Below are positions 16,222-23,906 of a stretch of DNA of 64,000 bases, in pieces (positions within the stretch are counted from its first letter, which is position 1; every line of letters begins with the position of its first letter). The notes below the pieces were generated by a model, which made no database searches, was not told where the DNA came from, and saw only the letters and a list, made by a program, of their open reading frames with translations. Source of the DNA: Cephaloticoccus sp. (GTDB taxonomy: Bacteria; Verrucomicrobiota; Verrucomicrobiia; Opitutales; Opitutaceae). Both the position numbers and the translations under genes were made by a program. The DNA lies in NCBI GenBank assembly GCA_030833445.1, contig JAURHD010000003.1, positions 1 through 64,000 of the forward strand, read 5' to 3'.

Positions 16222-17034
16222 ATGCCTGATTTCCTCCAACTGACCGGCAAGACCTTCCTCGTCTTTGGCGTGGCCAACAAGAAGAGCGTGGCTTGGTGCA
16301 TCGCGTCCGCCTTGGAGGAGCAGGGGGCCAAGGTCATTTACAGCGTGCGCTCGGAGGCCCGAAAGACGTCTTTGGAAAAACTGTTAGCCGGCAAACCGGT
16401 GTTTATTTGTGACGTCGAAGATGAGTCTGCCGCACCGAAATTGGCGGAGGAAATTAAGGCGGCAGGCCACGCGCCGCTGCACGGTATCGTGCATTCGATC
16501 GCGTTCGCGAATTATAGCGAGGGTTTCAAGCCGTTCCACGAAACCAAACGCGCCGACTACCTGCAGGCCTCGGCCATTTCCTCATTTTCACTTGTTGAGG
16601 TCGCCAATGCGTTCAAGCCGTTGCTCGATCCTCAGGCCTCGGTCGTGACCATCGGAATTTCGTCCCTGCAAGTGACACCGGATAACTATGGTTACATGGG
16701 ACCGATCAAGGCGGCACTGGAATCAACCTCGCGATTTCTGGCCAAGTCTTTCAGCGCGGATACTGCCGTTCGCTTCAATGTCGTCGGGGCGGGCCCATTA
16801 AAGACCAGCGCATCGGCCGGCATCCCGGGTTATTTGGAAAGTTACCTCTATACCGAAAAACTGACATTCCGGAAAAAGAATCTTTCGACCGCGGAGGTCG
16901 CCAATACCGCCTTGTTCCTATTGAGCGAACGCAGCAGTGGCATCAACGGGGCCACTCTGGTGGTTGATGCCGGTCTCGGGTCTAATTTCTACGACAAGGA
17001 CATTGTGCACCTCACGATGAGACCGGAACGCTGA
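16222..17034 (+). CDS. fabI: Enoyl-ACP reductase FabI family, atypical
   Basis: This 270-residue SDR protein would reduce trans-2-enoyl-ACP with NAD(P)H. The nucleotide motif VFGVANKKSVAWCIA (residues 14-28) and the Tyr156 x6 Lys163 motif (NYGYMGPIKAALE) are those of FabI. The numbering matches E. coli FabI exactly, but the residue at 146, a conserved Tyr in FabI, is Ile here (VTIGISS). AGPLKTSASAGI is the substrate-loop region. Only 3 bases separate its stop from oleA, indicating translational coupling with the olefin genes. It is therefore perhaps a paralogue for an unusual chain rather than the housekeeping enzyme. Confidence 0.88.
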   Translation: MPDFLQLTGKTFLVFGVANKKSVAWCIASALEEQGAKVIYSVRSEARKTSLEKLLAGKPVFICDVEDESAAPKLAEEIKAAGHAPLHGIVHSIAFANYSEGFKPFHETKRADYLQASAISSFSLVEVANAFKPLLDPQASVVTIGISSLQVTPDNYGYMGPIKAALESTSRFLAKSFSADTAVRFNVVGAGPLKTSASAGIPGYLESYLYTEKLTFRKKNLSTAEVANTALFLLSERSSGINGATLVVDAGLGSNFYDKDIVHLTMRPER

Positions 17035-17037
17035 TCC

Positions 17038-18072
17038 ATGCGATTTAACCATACGTGCATCGAGACGCTAGCAGTGGCGTTACCGGATGAAGTGCTGACC
17101 TCGGCTGAGATCGAACTGCGGCTCAAACCTCTCTACGAACGGCTGCGTTTGCCGGAAGGCCGGTTGGAATTAATGACCGGCATCCGCGAACGCCGCATCT
17201 GGCCCGCCGGCACGCGTCCGTCCGATGCCAGCGCCAAGGCCGGATTGGCCGCGTTGGACAAATCAGGAATAGCGCCAGACCAAGTCGAATTATTCATTCA
17301 CGGTGCGGTTTGTCGCGACATGTTGGAACCGGCCACGGCTTCCTTTGCGCATCGCAAGATCGGACTCCCGCCCACCGCGCAGATTTTCGATGTCTCAAAT
17401 GCCTGTCTCGGTTTTCTGAATTCGCTGACAATTGCCGCCGGCATGATCGAATCCGGGCAGATCAGATGCGCCCTGGTCGTGGCGGGTGAAGACAGCCGGC
17501 CACTGGTCGAGCAAACTTTACGCACACTGAATGAGGCTCCGCTCGACCGAAATGGCATCAAACCGTATTTTGCCAACCTCACGATCGGTTCGGGGGCAGT
17601 TGGCGCAGTCGTGTGCCATGAAGATTTGGTTAAGGGTCGCAAGCATCGGCTGATCGGCGGGATCGCGCGGGCGGGCACCGCGCACAGCGAATTATGCCAA
17701 GGGGATTCCCACGGGGCCGATGCGCTGGCCATGCAGACCGATTCAGAGGCCTTGTTGATCGCGGGGGTGAATCTCGCTCAAGAAACGTGGCACGAGTTTT
17801 CTGCCCTGACCAGTTGGACCTCGGCCACGCCCGACCGTTTTATCTGCCATCAAGTCGGCAGCATTCACCGGCGTAAACTTTACGAGGCGCTGGGGCTCGA
17901 TTTGACGAAGGATTTTTCGACCTTCGAAACCCTAGGGAATACCGGGTCAGTCGCATTGCCGGCCACACTGGCGCTGGCGATCGAGCAGGGGGCGGTGAGT
18001 GAGGGGAGCAAAGTGGCGCTGCTCGGCATCGGTAGCGGACTGAATTGTCTGATGCTTGCGCTCGAATGGTAA
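17038..18072 (+). CDS. oleA: OleA-type thiolase (head-to-head acyl condensation)
   Basis: This 344-residue thiolase-superfamily enzyme should condense two acyl-CoA (or acyl-ACP) chains head to head into a 2-alkyl-3-ketoacid, the first step of long-chain olefin synthesis. Catalytic residues are Cys123 (DVSNACLGFLN), His271 (FICHQVGS) and Asn301 (LGNTGSV). Glu97 lies in the RDMLEPATASF block that in characterised OleA carries the special base Glu117. The C terminus ALLGIGSGLNC is an OleA hallmark. Ordinary FabH lacks that Glu and this tail. It overlaps oleB by 7 bases and follows fabI by 3. Confidence 0.9.
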   Translation: MRFNHTCIETLAVALPDEVLTSAEIELRLKPLYERLRLPEGRLELMTGIRERRIWPAGTRPSDASAKAGLAALDKSGIAPDQVELFIHGAVCRDMLEPATASFAHRKIGLPPTAQIFDVSNACLGFLNSLTIAAGMIESGQIRCALVVAGEDSRPLVEQTLRTLNEAPLDRNGIKPYFANLTIGSGAVGAVVCHEDLVKGRKHRLIGGIARAGTAHSELCQGDSHGADALAMQTDSEALLIAGVNLAQETWHEFSALTSWTSATPDRFICHQVGSIHRRKLYEALGLDLTKDFSTFETLGNTGSVALPATLALAIEQGAVSEGSKVALLGIGSGLNCLMLALEW

Positions 18073-18956
18073 CCACCTCCGCCATCCCAGACGCAGTGCG
18101 GGCACTGTATCCGTTCACACCGCAATCATTCGTTACGCCGCATGGCGCACGGATGAGTTACGTCGACACGGGAGGCGGTGACGAAGCCGTCCTATTGGTG
18201 CATGGCAATCCCACTTGGTCTTTTTATTACAGCCGTTTGATCCAAAATCTCGCGCCGGAGCTGCGCTGTGTGGCGCCGGACCACATCGGGATGGGCTTGT
18301 CGGATAAACCCGCTGATTATCCATATACGCTGGCCACGCGCATCGCAGATTTGGAAGCGCTGGTGGCGAAGCTCGGACTCAAACAAGTGCATCTGGTCGT
18401 GCACGATTGGGGCGGGGCGATCGGCTTAGGGTTTGCGACGCGTCATCCGGAATTGATCGGGCGAATCGTGGTGTTGAATACCGCGGCGTTTCCGTCACCT
18501 CACATCCCGTTTAGAATTGCGGCCTGCCGTTGGCCGGTGATCGGGCCCTTGCTGGTGCGGGGCACCAATGGTTTTGCCGGACCGGCAACTTGGATGTCGA
18601 TGCATCGGCGCAAATTGAGTGCCGCGGAAAAGATGGCGTTGTTGCTCCCGTATGATTCGTGGGCAAATCGGGTGGCGGTAAATGGATTTGTGCAGGATAT
18701 CCCGATGTCACCGGATCATCCCACTTGGAAAACGCTCCAATCTGTAAGTGACGGTCTGCCCCAATTGAAGAATTCACCGATGATGATCGTGTGGGGTGGT
18801 CGCGATTTCTGTTTCAACGATTACTTTTTCGCCGAGTGGACAAACCGATTTCCCCAAGCGGAGGTCCGCTATCTGCCGGATGCCGGGCATTACGTGCTGC
18901 TCGACGCGGCCGATGAAGTGGTGCCGCAAATCAGCGAGTTCCTGCTGACTGATTAG
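18066..18956 (+). CDS. oleB: OleB-like alpha/beta hydrolase (beta-lactone decarboxylase)
   Basis: This 296-residue hydrolase is of the haloalkane-dehalogenase group. In Ole clusters the enzyme removes CO2 from a cis-beta-lactone to give the final alkene. The nucleophile is Asp114 (VVHDWGGAIG), not Ser. The general base is His275 (DAGHYVLLDA), and the HGNPTWSFYY loop (47-56) gives Asn48 and Trp51. The ATG at 18066 overlaps the oleA stop, so the two are co-translated, and that linkage makes OleB more likely than a true dehalogenase. No oleC (beta-lactone synthetase) or oleD (ketoacid reductase) follows; the next gene is malQ on the other strand. Confidence 0.82.
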   Translation: MVTTSAIPDAVRALYPFTPQSFVTPHGARMSYVDTGGGDEAVLLVHGNPTWSFYYSRLIQNLAPELRCVAPDHIGMGLSDKPADYPYTLATRIADLEALVAKLGLKQVHLVVHDWGGAIGLGFATRHPELIGRIVVLNTAAFPSPHIPFRIAACRWPVIGPLLVRGTNGFAGPATWMSMHRRKLSAAEKMALLLPYDSWANRVAVNGFVQDIPMSPDHPTWKTLQSVSDGLPQLKNSPMMIVWGGRDFCFNDYFFAEWTNRFPQAEVRYLPDAGHYVLLDAADEVVPQISEFLLTD

Positions 18957-19121
18957 CCACGGAGACGCGGAGACACAGAGAACGAATAATTGGAGTAATC
19001 TGATCTTCATCCAACGTAGAACTCCGTGTAGAGCCGTCGCCGCTTGCAGCGCTTCACATAAAGCATCCTACCAACGGAAATCTTCTTGGGTTTGATCTCC
19101 GTGTCTTGGCGTCTCTGTGGC
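18956..19121. repeat. Inverted pair of repeat B between oleB and malQ
   Basis: The 25-base unit GCCACGGAGACGC... at 18956-18980 recurs inverted at 19097-19121 (21 of 25 identical), bracketing 116 bases with no gene, between the convergent oleB and malQ. Other copies are at 2536-2560 and, inverted, 5067-5093. The left arm overlaps the oleB stop codon. Confidence 0.7.
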
Positions 19122-19130
19122 CAAAAGCGC

Positions 19131-20669
19131 TCAGGATCGACCGTAAAGCTCGCCCAATTCAGCGAGATAATTGGCACTGCCGCGATGCAAGGATTCCAGT
19201 TCGACGGCGGAGTAGCGCCATTGCCAGTTACCCGCGGCGACGCCGGGAGTGTTCAAACGTGCTGCCGCGCCCAGACCGAGCAAATCCTGCAGGGGAAACA
19301 CCGCCAGTTTGCTGACGGCCGCGTAACCGGCGCGTAGAAAATCCCAGTTGATCTCATGGCCATCGATCCGGAAGTAGCGCCGCACATGGTCACGGGTTTT
19401 CTCATCGGCCGACTTATACCAGCCCAAGGTCGTATTGTTGTCGTGCGTGCCTGGATAGACGACGTTGTTAGCCGTCAGATTGTGCGGCAGGTAGGTATTC
19501 GCACTGTCACCGCCAAAGGCGAATTGTAGGATCGACATGCCGGGCAGACCGGTGGCGTGCCGCAAATCGTGCACGGACGGTGACAGTTCGCCAAGATCCT
19601 CGGCGATCAGACGGCAATCCGGCAGGGCGTTTTTGACCGCTTGGAAAAACTCCAGTCCGGGACCCTGCGCCCAGACTCCTGTCTTGGCGGTGAGCGCATC
19701 CGCCGGAATCGACCAGTAAGTATCGAAGCCACGGAAATGGTCGATGCGCACAATATCGCAGAGGGCAAAGTTGGCGCGCAGGCGCTCCAACCACCATGCG
19801 TAACCCGTAGCGGAATGTTTTTTCCAATCGTAGAGCGGGTTGCCCCAAAGCTGACCGTCCGCGGAAAAATAATCAGGAGGCACGCCGGCTACGGCCAAGG
19901 GTTCGCCAGATTTGGGGTTCAGCTGAAACAATTCAGGATGCGCCCAAACATCGGCACTGTCACGGGAAACGAAAATAGGGGCATCACCGATGATTGAGAT
20001 ATCAAGCGCAGCGGCCTTTTCGCGGACCCGCTGCCATTGACCGAAAAACAAATATTGCAGAAATTTGTGGGCGCGGGTGACGGCACCGACTTGGCGAGCG
20101 ACCGTCGAGTTGGCGGCAACTTGATAAAACCGCACGGTGCGATCCCATTGCCACCACGGTTGGCCTTTGAAGTGATCCTTAAGGGCCATAAACAGCGCGT
20201 AGGCATCTAGCCAGGACGCATGGGCAGTGCAGAATTTCTCAAAATCACCGTAAGGCAGGGCGCGCGGTGACTTCTCATAATTTGTATGGGCCTTGAAAAG
20301 CGCCGGCCATTTTTTGGCGTAGAGCTCGCCAAAATCAACCTGATCGACCGGTAATTTGCGCAACGGCAGCAAATCCGTGTCGTCCAGCAAACCGATCCGT
20401 TGCAAAGCGACTAAATCGATCAGATAGGGATTACCGGCAAATGCTGAGAAACATTGGTAAGGTGAATCGCCGTAGCCGGTAGGTCCAAGTGGACAAACCT
20501 GCCAGTAACGCAGTTTGGCATCTTTGAGAAATCGCAAGAGGCGATCCACGGATTCATCCAATACACCGATGCCTTGCGCACCAGGGAGTGATGTCGGATG
20601 CAGTAATAAACCTGCACTGCGTTGATTCAACCAATTGAAAAGGGGTGGTCGCAGATCGGGTTGGCTCAT
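19131..20669 (-). CDS. malQ: 4-alpha-glucanotransferase (amylomaltase)
   Basis: This 512-residue GH77 enzyme transfers maltosyl units between alpha-1,4-glucans in maltose/glycogen metabolism. The nucleophile is Asp in DIVRIDHFRGF, the acid/base Glu in LIAEDLGEL and the third carboxylate in PGTHDNNTT. The N-terminal LLHPTSLPGAQGIGVLD and WQVCPLGPTGYGDSPYQ blocks are typical. Length is standard for the shorter bacterial MalQ type. It is transcribed alone, from the gap after lepB that contains palindromes at 20740-20780. Its 3' end converges on oleB. Confidence 0.95.
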   Translation of the reverse strand: MSQPDLRPPLFNWLNQRSAGLLLHPTSLPGAQGIGVLDESVDRLLRFLKDAKLRYWQVCPLGPTGYGDSPYQCFSAFAGNPYLIDLVALQRIGLLDDTDLLPLRKLPVDQVDFGELYAKKWPALFKAHTNYEKSPRALPYGDFEKFCTAHASWLDAYALFMALKDHFKGQPWWQWDRTVRFYQVAANSTVARQVGAVTRAHKFLQYLFFGQWQRVREKAAALDISIIGDAPIFVSRDSADVWAHPELFQLNPKSGEPLAVAGVPPDYFSADGQLWGNPLYDWKKHSATGYAWWLERLRANFALCDIVRIDHFRGFDTYWSIPADALTAKTGVWAQGPGLEFFQAVKNALPDCRLIAEDLGELSPSVHDLRHATGLPGMSILQFAFGGDSANTYLPHNLTANNVVYPGTHDNNTTLGWYKSADEKTRDHVRRYFRIDGHEINWDFLRAGYAAVSKLAVFPLQDLLGLGAAARLNTPGVAAGNWQWRYSAVELESLHRGSANYLAELGELYGRS

Positions 20670-20739
20670 CGCAGAAGGTCGGAAACGTGGTTAGGCAGAT
20701 TTCCTCGACAGTAGCACGTCGTAAGCCGAATCGGACATT

Positions 20740-20780
20740 ATGCGCACTTGTTGTTTAAACATAATGTTTATTGTGCGCAT
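20740..20780. promoter_or_regulatory. Nested inverted repeats upstream of malQ
   Basis: ATGCGCAC (20740-20747) and GTGCGCAT (20773-20780) form 8-base perfect arms. Inside lies TAAACAT-A-ATGTTTA (20756-20770), with perfect 7-base arms. There is no T run, so this is not a terminator for lepB. The position, about 70 bases upstream of the malQ ATG, suits an operator for a sugar-responsive (LacI-type or similar) repressor; that role is inferred. Confidence 0.5.
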
Positions 20781-20789
20781 TAATATAGG

Positions 20790-22088
20790 CTATCTGGATG
20801 GACCCCAACGCTTTGTAAATGGATAATAAATGAAGATCGGACGGCCTACGACCTCTGAAGCCGGGACATATCCCCAATAACGTCCATCCTGACTGTTGGC
20901 CGAGTTGTCGCCTAAAGCCAGATAGCCATTGGCTGGGACCGTCATGGTCTGGCCGACATCCAATCCATGTTCATTGCGGTAACCCACAAAATGATCAGCG
21001 CGTTGGGCATTCTTCGCGAAGGCAGCGGCACCAGTGATCGGCTTACCGTTACGATAGAGGCCGTAATCCTTGATTTCCAAAGTATCTCCAGGGACGCCGG
21101 CCAGACGCTTCACGTAGTATTGATCGATTTGGCGGCCAGCGCTGTCCTGCATGTAAATGCTATCGATCTTGCCGGTTTTGAAGACGAACCCCTGCCCGAC
21201 CTTAGGCGGAAAGAAGTGGTAGCTCATCCGTTCCACAAAGAGCTGGTCCCCAGTCAGCACGTCAAACGCAAGGACCCGATCACCCTTTTTGACCATCTTA
21301 CCGGTCTTTAAGAACCGAAATCGGCCGGAACTATCGCGCAATTGGTCCTTCTGGGCGTTGAGGACCTGAGCGAGATCAGATTGGGCGGGATCCTGGTTGA
21401 CCTGGGTTTCCGGGAAAAACGCATTGCGAACGGTCCATTCGAAATCGAAATCTGCCGGCACTTGAAGGGTCACAGGTTTGCCACCGACCAACAGCGTGTA
21501 TTGCTTTTTGGTGGTAGGGAAAACCAGCCAATTGCGAGCCGCCACGGTTTCATACGGGATCGCCAACTTGTCATGGTTACCGAATACCGGGATCAGCACT
21601 TCGCCATCGGCCGGAGACTCCACGCGCACCGGACGGGCACCAAACAAAATAAAACGAACCCCTTCCAATAAGAGACCCGGTTCGTCAGCAGGACGCTCAA
21701 ATACTTCCGGTGTCATGCCGTAATAACTCGGCCACATGGAATTGGTCGGAATCTTGAACGGCTGGATAAAATAGGCCCGGAAACCCAGAATCACGATCGC
21801 GGCCACGAGGAAAAACTCGATGTTCTCGACCAGTGAACTTTTGGGATAATGGGTGCCGCCATGCTGCCGCAGCACGCCTTCAAGCGATTCAATGCCGAGC
21901 TTGAGTTTCATCTTGTCGGCCTTGTCCTTCACGAGCCGGCGCAGGTTATTCGCCGATTCATGCAACTCACCCAGTTCAGTATTGGTGAGTCGATCGCGGC
22001 GGTAATGATAGACCTTGTCGGCCACATCCAACCACTGCACGGCGTTGGCGCGCATCTTGCGGTCTTGGGAGGCAAATATTCCGAACAC
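20790..22088 (-). CDS. lepB: Signal peptidase I with long insertion
   Basis: This 432-residue membrane serine protease removes signal peptides from exported proteins. A cytoplasmic N-terminal region of about 90 residues precedes one membrane helix (IEFFLVAAIVILGFRAYFI). The catalytic Ser117 is in KIPTNSMWPS, and Lys327 is in YYVKRLAGVPGD. The GDNSANSQDGRYWG box lies near the end. About 210 residues separate Ser from Lys, against about 55 in E. coli LepB, so there is a large periplasmic insertion. The gene follows lepA by 12 bases in a lepA-lepB order and is probably co-transcribed with fabD-lepA. Confidence 0.93.
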   Translation of the reverse strand: MFGIFASQDRKMRANAVQWLDVADKVYHYRRDRLTNTELGELHESANNLRRLVKDKADKMKLKLGIESLEGVLRQHGGTHYPKSSLVENIEFFLVAAIVILGFRAYFIQPFKIPTNSMWPSYYGMTPEVFERPADEPGLLLEGVRFILFGARPVRVESPADGEVLIPVFGNHDKLAIPYETVAARNWLVFPTTKKQYTLLVGGKPVTLQVPADFDFEWTVRNAFFPETQVNQDPAQSDLAQVLNAQKDQLRDSSGRFRFLKTGKMVKKGDRVLAFDVLTGDQLFVERMSYHFFPPKVGQGFVFKTGKIDSIYMQDSAGRQIDQYYVKRLAGVPGDTLEIKDYGLYRNGKPITGAAAFAKNAQRADHFVGYRNEHGLDVGQTMTVPANGYLALGDNSANSQDGRYWGYVPASEVVGRPIFIYYPFTKRWGPSR

Positions 22089-22100
22089 GGGACGTCAGGT

Positions 22101-23897
22101 TTAATTGGTTTTCAGAACCTTGATAAAGGCATCCGATGGGATGGATACGCGACCGAATTGTTTCATCTTCTTTTTGCCCTCCTTCTGTTTGTCGAGGAGT
22201 TTGCGTTTACGGGAGATGTCACCGCCGTAGCACTTGGAGGTTACGTCCTTTCGCATTTCCTTCACGTTGTCGCGGGCAATGATCTTGCCCCCGATGGCCG
22301 CCTGGATCGCGACCTTGAACATTTGGGGTGGTATGATTTCGGCTAGTTTTTCGCACAGTTCGCGGCCCTTTCCCTCGGCCTTGTCGCGGTGCACGATCGA
22401 AGCAAAGGCATCGACGGGATCGCCGTTGATGAGAATTTCCATCTTCACCAGATCAGCTTCGCGATATTCACCCAGCTCATAATCCATCGAACCGTATCCA
22501 TGTGTGATACTTTTCAGCCGGTCATTGAAATCCACGAGGATCTCATTGAGCGGCAACGTGCAGGTCAGCATCACGCGCGTGGCATCCAAGGTGTCGGTAT
22601 GATCGATCGACCCGCGCTTCTCCATGATCAGCGCGAATATGTCGCCCATCGCATCGTTGGGAATATGGATGGATGCCGTGATCGTCGGCTCACGGATTTC
22701 CTCGATCGTGCCGGGATCCGGCAGATTGATCGGGTTGTCGACCTCGACCACGGAACCCCCGTGGTTGACGACCTTGTAGATCACGCTCGGATAAGTGGAA
22801 ATGATGTCGACGTCGTGCTCGCGGCGAATGCGCTCCTGAATGATTTCCATGTGCAACAGCCCGAGGAATCCACAGCGAAAGCCGAAGCCCAACGCGACGG
22901 AACTCTCCGACGAAAAGACAAACGCGGCATCATTGAGACGCAGCCGAGCGACGGCGGCCTTGAGCTTTTCGTAATCCGAAGTCTCCACCGGATAGAGACC
23001 GCAAAACACCATCGGACGCACTTCTTTGTAACCCGGCAGCATCTCGGTGGCCGGCTTGATATTGAGCGTAATCGTATCGCCGGTGTTTATGTCAGAAGTG
23101 TCCTTGATGGTTGAAACGAGATAACCCACATCCCCCGCATCGAGCGACTTGGTCTTGAGCATCTTAGGCGTGAACACCCCGACCTCTTTGACCTCGGATT
23201 TCATGCCGTTGCTCATCAGGAGCATCACGTCACCGGGTTTGATCGAGCCGGAAAATACGCGCACGTGGGCGATCACCCCGCGATAGGAATCATAAATGGA
23301 ATCGAACACCGAAGCGCGCGTGTGCGGATGATCACTCCACCGCGGCGATGGCACGCGCTGCACCACAGCCTCTAGAATTTCCTCGATGCCGATGCCGGCC
23401 TTGCCGCTGGCGAGAATCGCTTCTTCCGACGGAATCGCGAGGATGTCCTCCATCTGGCGCATGCAAAGATCGAGATTCGCCCCTGGCAGATCGATTTTAT
23501 TGATCACCGGGATAATTTTCAGGTTCTGGCCCATCGCGAGATGCGCATTGGCTACTGTCTGAGCTTCGACGCCTTGGGCGGCATCAATCAATAGGACCGC
23601 ACCTTCACACGCCGCGAGACTCCGGGATACCTCGTAGGAGAAATCCACGTGGCCGGGCGTATCCATGAGGTTGAGTTTGTAGATTTTTCCATCCTTGGCC
23701 GGATAGAGCATCGTGACCGGATGCGACTTGATCGTAATACCGCGCTCTTTCTCTAGATCCATCGAATCGAGATGCTGCGCGGTCAGCACCCGTTGCGTGA
23801 CCGTGTTGGTGTATTCCAACAAGCGATCAGAAAGCGTGGTCTTGCCGTGATCGACGTGGGCGACGATGCAAAAATTTCGTGTAAGGGTGACGTCCAT
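22101..23897 (-). CDS. lepA: Elongation factor 4 (LepA), back-translocating GTPase
   Basis: This 598-residue ribosome-associated GTPase assists translation and 30S assembly. G1 is AHVDHGKTTLSDR (residues 13-25), followed by RGITIKSHPV (switch I), DTPGHVDFSYEV (G3) and INKIDLPGA (G4). The C-terminal half has the EF4-specific domain with FGFRCGFLGLLHMEI and the lysine-rich tail SRKRKLLDKQKEGKKKMK. Length and motif order match EF4 throughout. It lies 9 bases after fabD and 12 bases before lepB, a lepA-lepB pairing seen in many bacteria. Confidence 0.97.
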   Translation of the reverse strand: MDVTLTRNFCIVAHVDHGKTTLSDRLLEYTNTVTQRVLTAQHLDSMDLEKERGITIKSHPVTMLYPAKDGKIYKLNLMDTPGHVDFSYEVSRSLAACEGAVLLIDAAQGVEAQTVANAHLAMGQNLKIIPVINKIDLPGANLDLCMRQMEDILAIPSEEAILASGKAGIGIEEILEAVVQRVPSPRWSDHPHTRASVFDSIYDSYRGVIAHVRVFSGSIKPGDVMLLMSNGMKSEVKEVGVFTPKMLKTKSLDAGDVGYLVSTIKDTSDINTGDTITLNIKPATEMLPGYKEVRPMVFCGLYPVETSDYEKLKAAVARLRLNDAAFVFSSESSVALGFGFRCGFLGLLHMEIIQERIRREHDVDIISTYPSVIYKVVNHGGSVVEVDNPINLPDPGTIEEIREPTITASIHIPNDAMGDIFALIMEKRGSIDHTDTLDATRVMLTCTLPLNEILVDFNDRLKSITHGYGSMDYELGEYREADLVKMEILINGDPVDAFASIVHRDKAEGKGRELCEKLAEIIPPQMFKVAIQAAIGGKIIARDNVKEMRKDVTSKCYGGDISRKRKLLDKQKEGKKKMKQFGRVSIPSDAFIKVLKTN

Positions 23898-23906
23898 GGA
23901 TGCGGC

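Noticed and set aside
17038-18072. Housekeeping FabH (KAS III)
   Set aside because: The LEPATAS block with Glu97, the C-terminal GIGSGLNC and the overlapping alpha/beta hydrolase gene point to OleA.
18066-18956. Haloalkane dehalogenase
   Set aside because: The catalytic Asp and fold are shared, but translational coupling to oleA makes OleB more likely; not fully excluded.
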